Below are positions 63,979 to 64,000 of a DNA stretch of 64,000 nucleotides, one piece after another; the stretch's first letter is position 1, and every line of letters begins with the position of its first letter. Position numbers and translations under genes: made by a program. Source of the DNA: Flavimobilis marinus (GTDB taxonomy: Bacteria; Actinomycetota; Actinomycetes; Actinomycetales; Cellulomonadaceae); assembly GCF_900113055.1 (NCBI RefSeq), contig NZ_FONZ01000001.1, positions 1,013,993-1,077,992 of the forward strand. Reading direction: 5' to 3'. Under the pieces are notes generated by a model. It was given only the letters and a program-made list of their open reading frames with translations, was not told where the DNA came from and did not search any database.

Positions 63979-64000
63979 TTTACGGAGAGTTTGATCCTGG
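63979..64000 (+). rRNA. rrs: 16S ribosomal RNA, 5' end (truncated by window edge)
   Basis: AGAGTTTGATCCTGG (63986-64000) is the universal 16S 5' sequence (E. coli positions 8-22), placing the mature 5' end near 63979. Confidence 0.9.

Overview
The window is high-GC chromosomal DNA (strong G/C at third codon positions, many GTG starts, stop/start overlaps of the GTGA or ATGA type) from an actinobacterium. Gene order and protein features point to Micrococcales, most likely Cellulomonadaceae (Cellulomonas or a close relative). The order DUF3040 / mraZ / dcw cluster / sepF-yggT-divIVA / dksA / lspA / rluD / dnaE / his / infC / pheST / argCJBDFRGH / tyrS is characteristic. The MurE specificity loop is not of the meso-diaminopimelate type, which fits the L-ornithine or L-lysine peptidoglycan of that group. 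The assignment is inference from gene order and protein motifs.

Layout. (1) 1-2037: the end of a probable SAV_6107-type HEPN protein, translesion polymerase dinB and a DUF3040 membrane protein, closed by a 22-bp hairpin. (2) 2133-6537, minus strand: moxR ATPase, DUF58 protein and a TgpA-type transglutaminase, overlapping stop to start. (3) 6874-22931: the division and cell-wall (dcw) cluster mraZ-rsmH-ftsL-ftsI-murE-murF-mraY-murD-ftsW-murG-murC-ftsQ-ftsZ, starting from a promoter overlaid by a 10-nt-periodic MraZ operator. (4) 22951-25502: pgeF, sepF, yggT and divIVA, ending in a long terminator hairpin. (5) 25546-32086: dksA/traR-like, lspA, rluD, a GNAT gene, dnaE and a PPOX/F420-type gene. 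(6) 32145-41221: histidine biosynthesis (hisD, then hisC-hisB-unknown-hisH-priA), interrupted by a minus-strand RecQ helicase fused to a phosphoribosyltransferase-like domain and by an SRPBCC gene; an SseB gene follows. (7) 41269-43786, minus strand: DUF1844 gene and a fur-katA oxidative-stress operon with a FurA-like operator. (8) 43857-46697: infC (apparent ATC start and a long Lys/Pro/Ala tail), rpmI, rplT and a SpoU-type rRNA methyltransferase. (9) 46758-52201: aldose 1-epimerase, pheS, pheT and an SDR gene. (10) 52231-62160: argCJBDFRGH, followed without gaps by a P-loop kinase and an alkyladenine DNA glycosylase. (11) 62205-64000: tyrS, then a roughly 500-nt rRNA leader with two promoters and the first bases of a 16S rRNA gene.

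No mobile element, CRISPR array, phage or tRNA gene was found; this is conserved core chromosome. The points most worth checking are regulatory or architectural: the MraZ operator, the ATC start and tail of IF-3 with hairpins around infC-rpmI-rplT, the RecQ-PRTase fusion, an uncharacterised gene translationally coupled inside the his operon, recurrent TAGACT elements 6-7 nt before start codons (leaderless transcripts), a FurA-type operator, a 20-bp-spaced repeat at argC, and terminator hairpins that overlap the next promoter. I see no clear undescribed multi-gene system; the best candidates for new biology are the RecQ-PRTase protein and the his-operon unknown.
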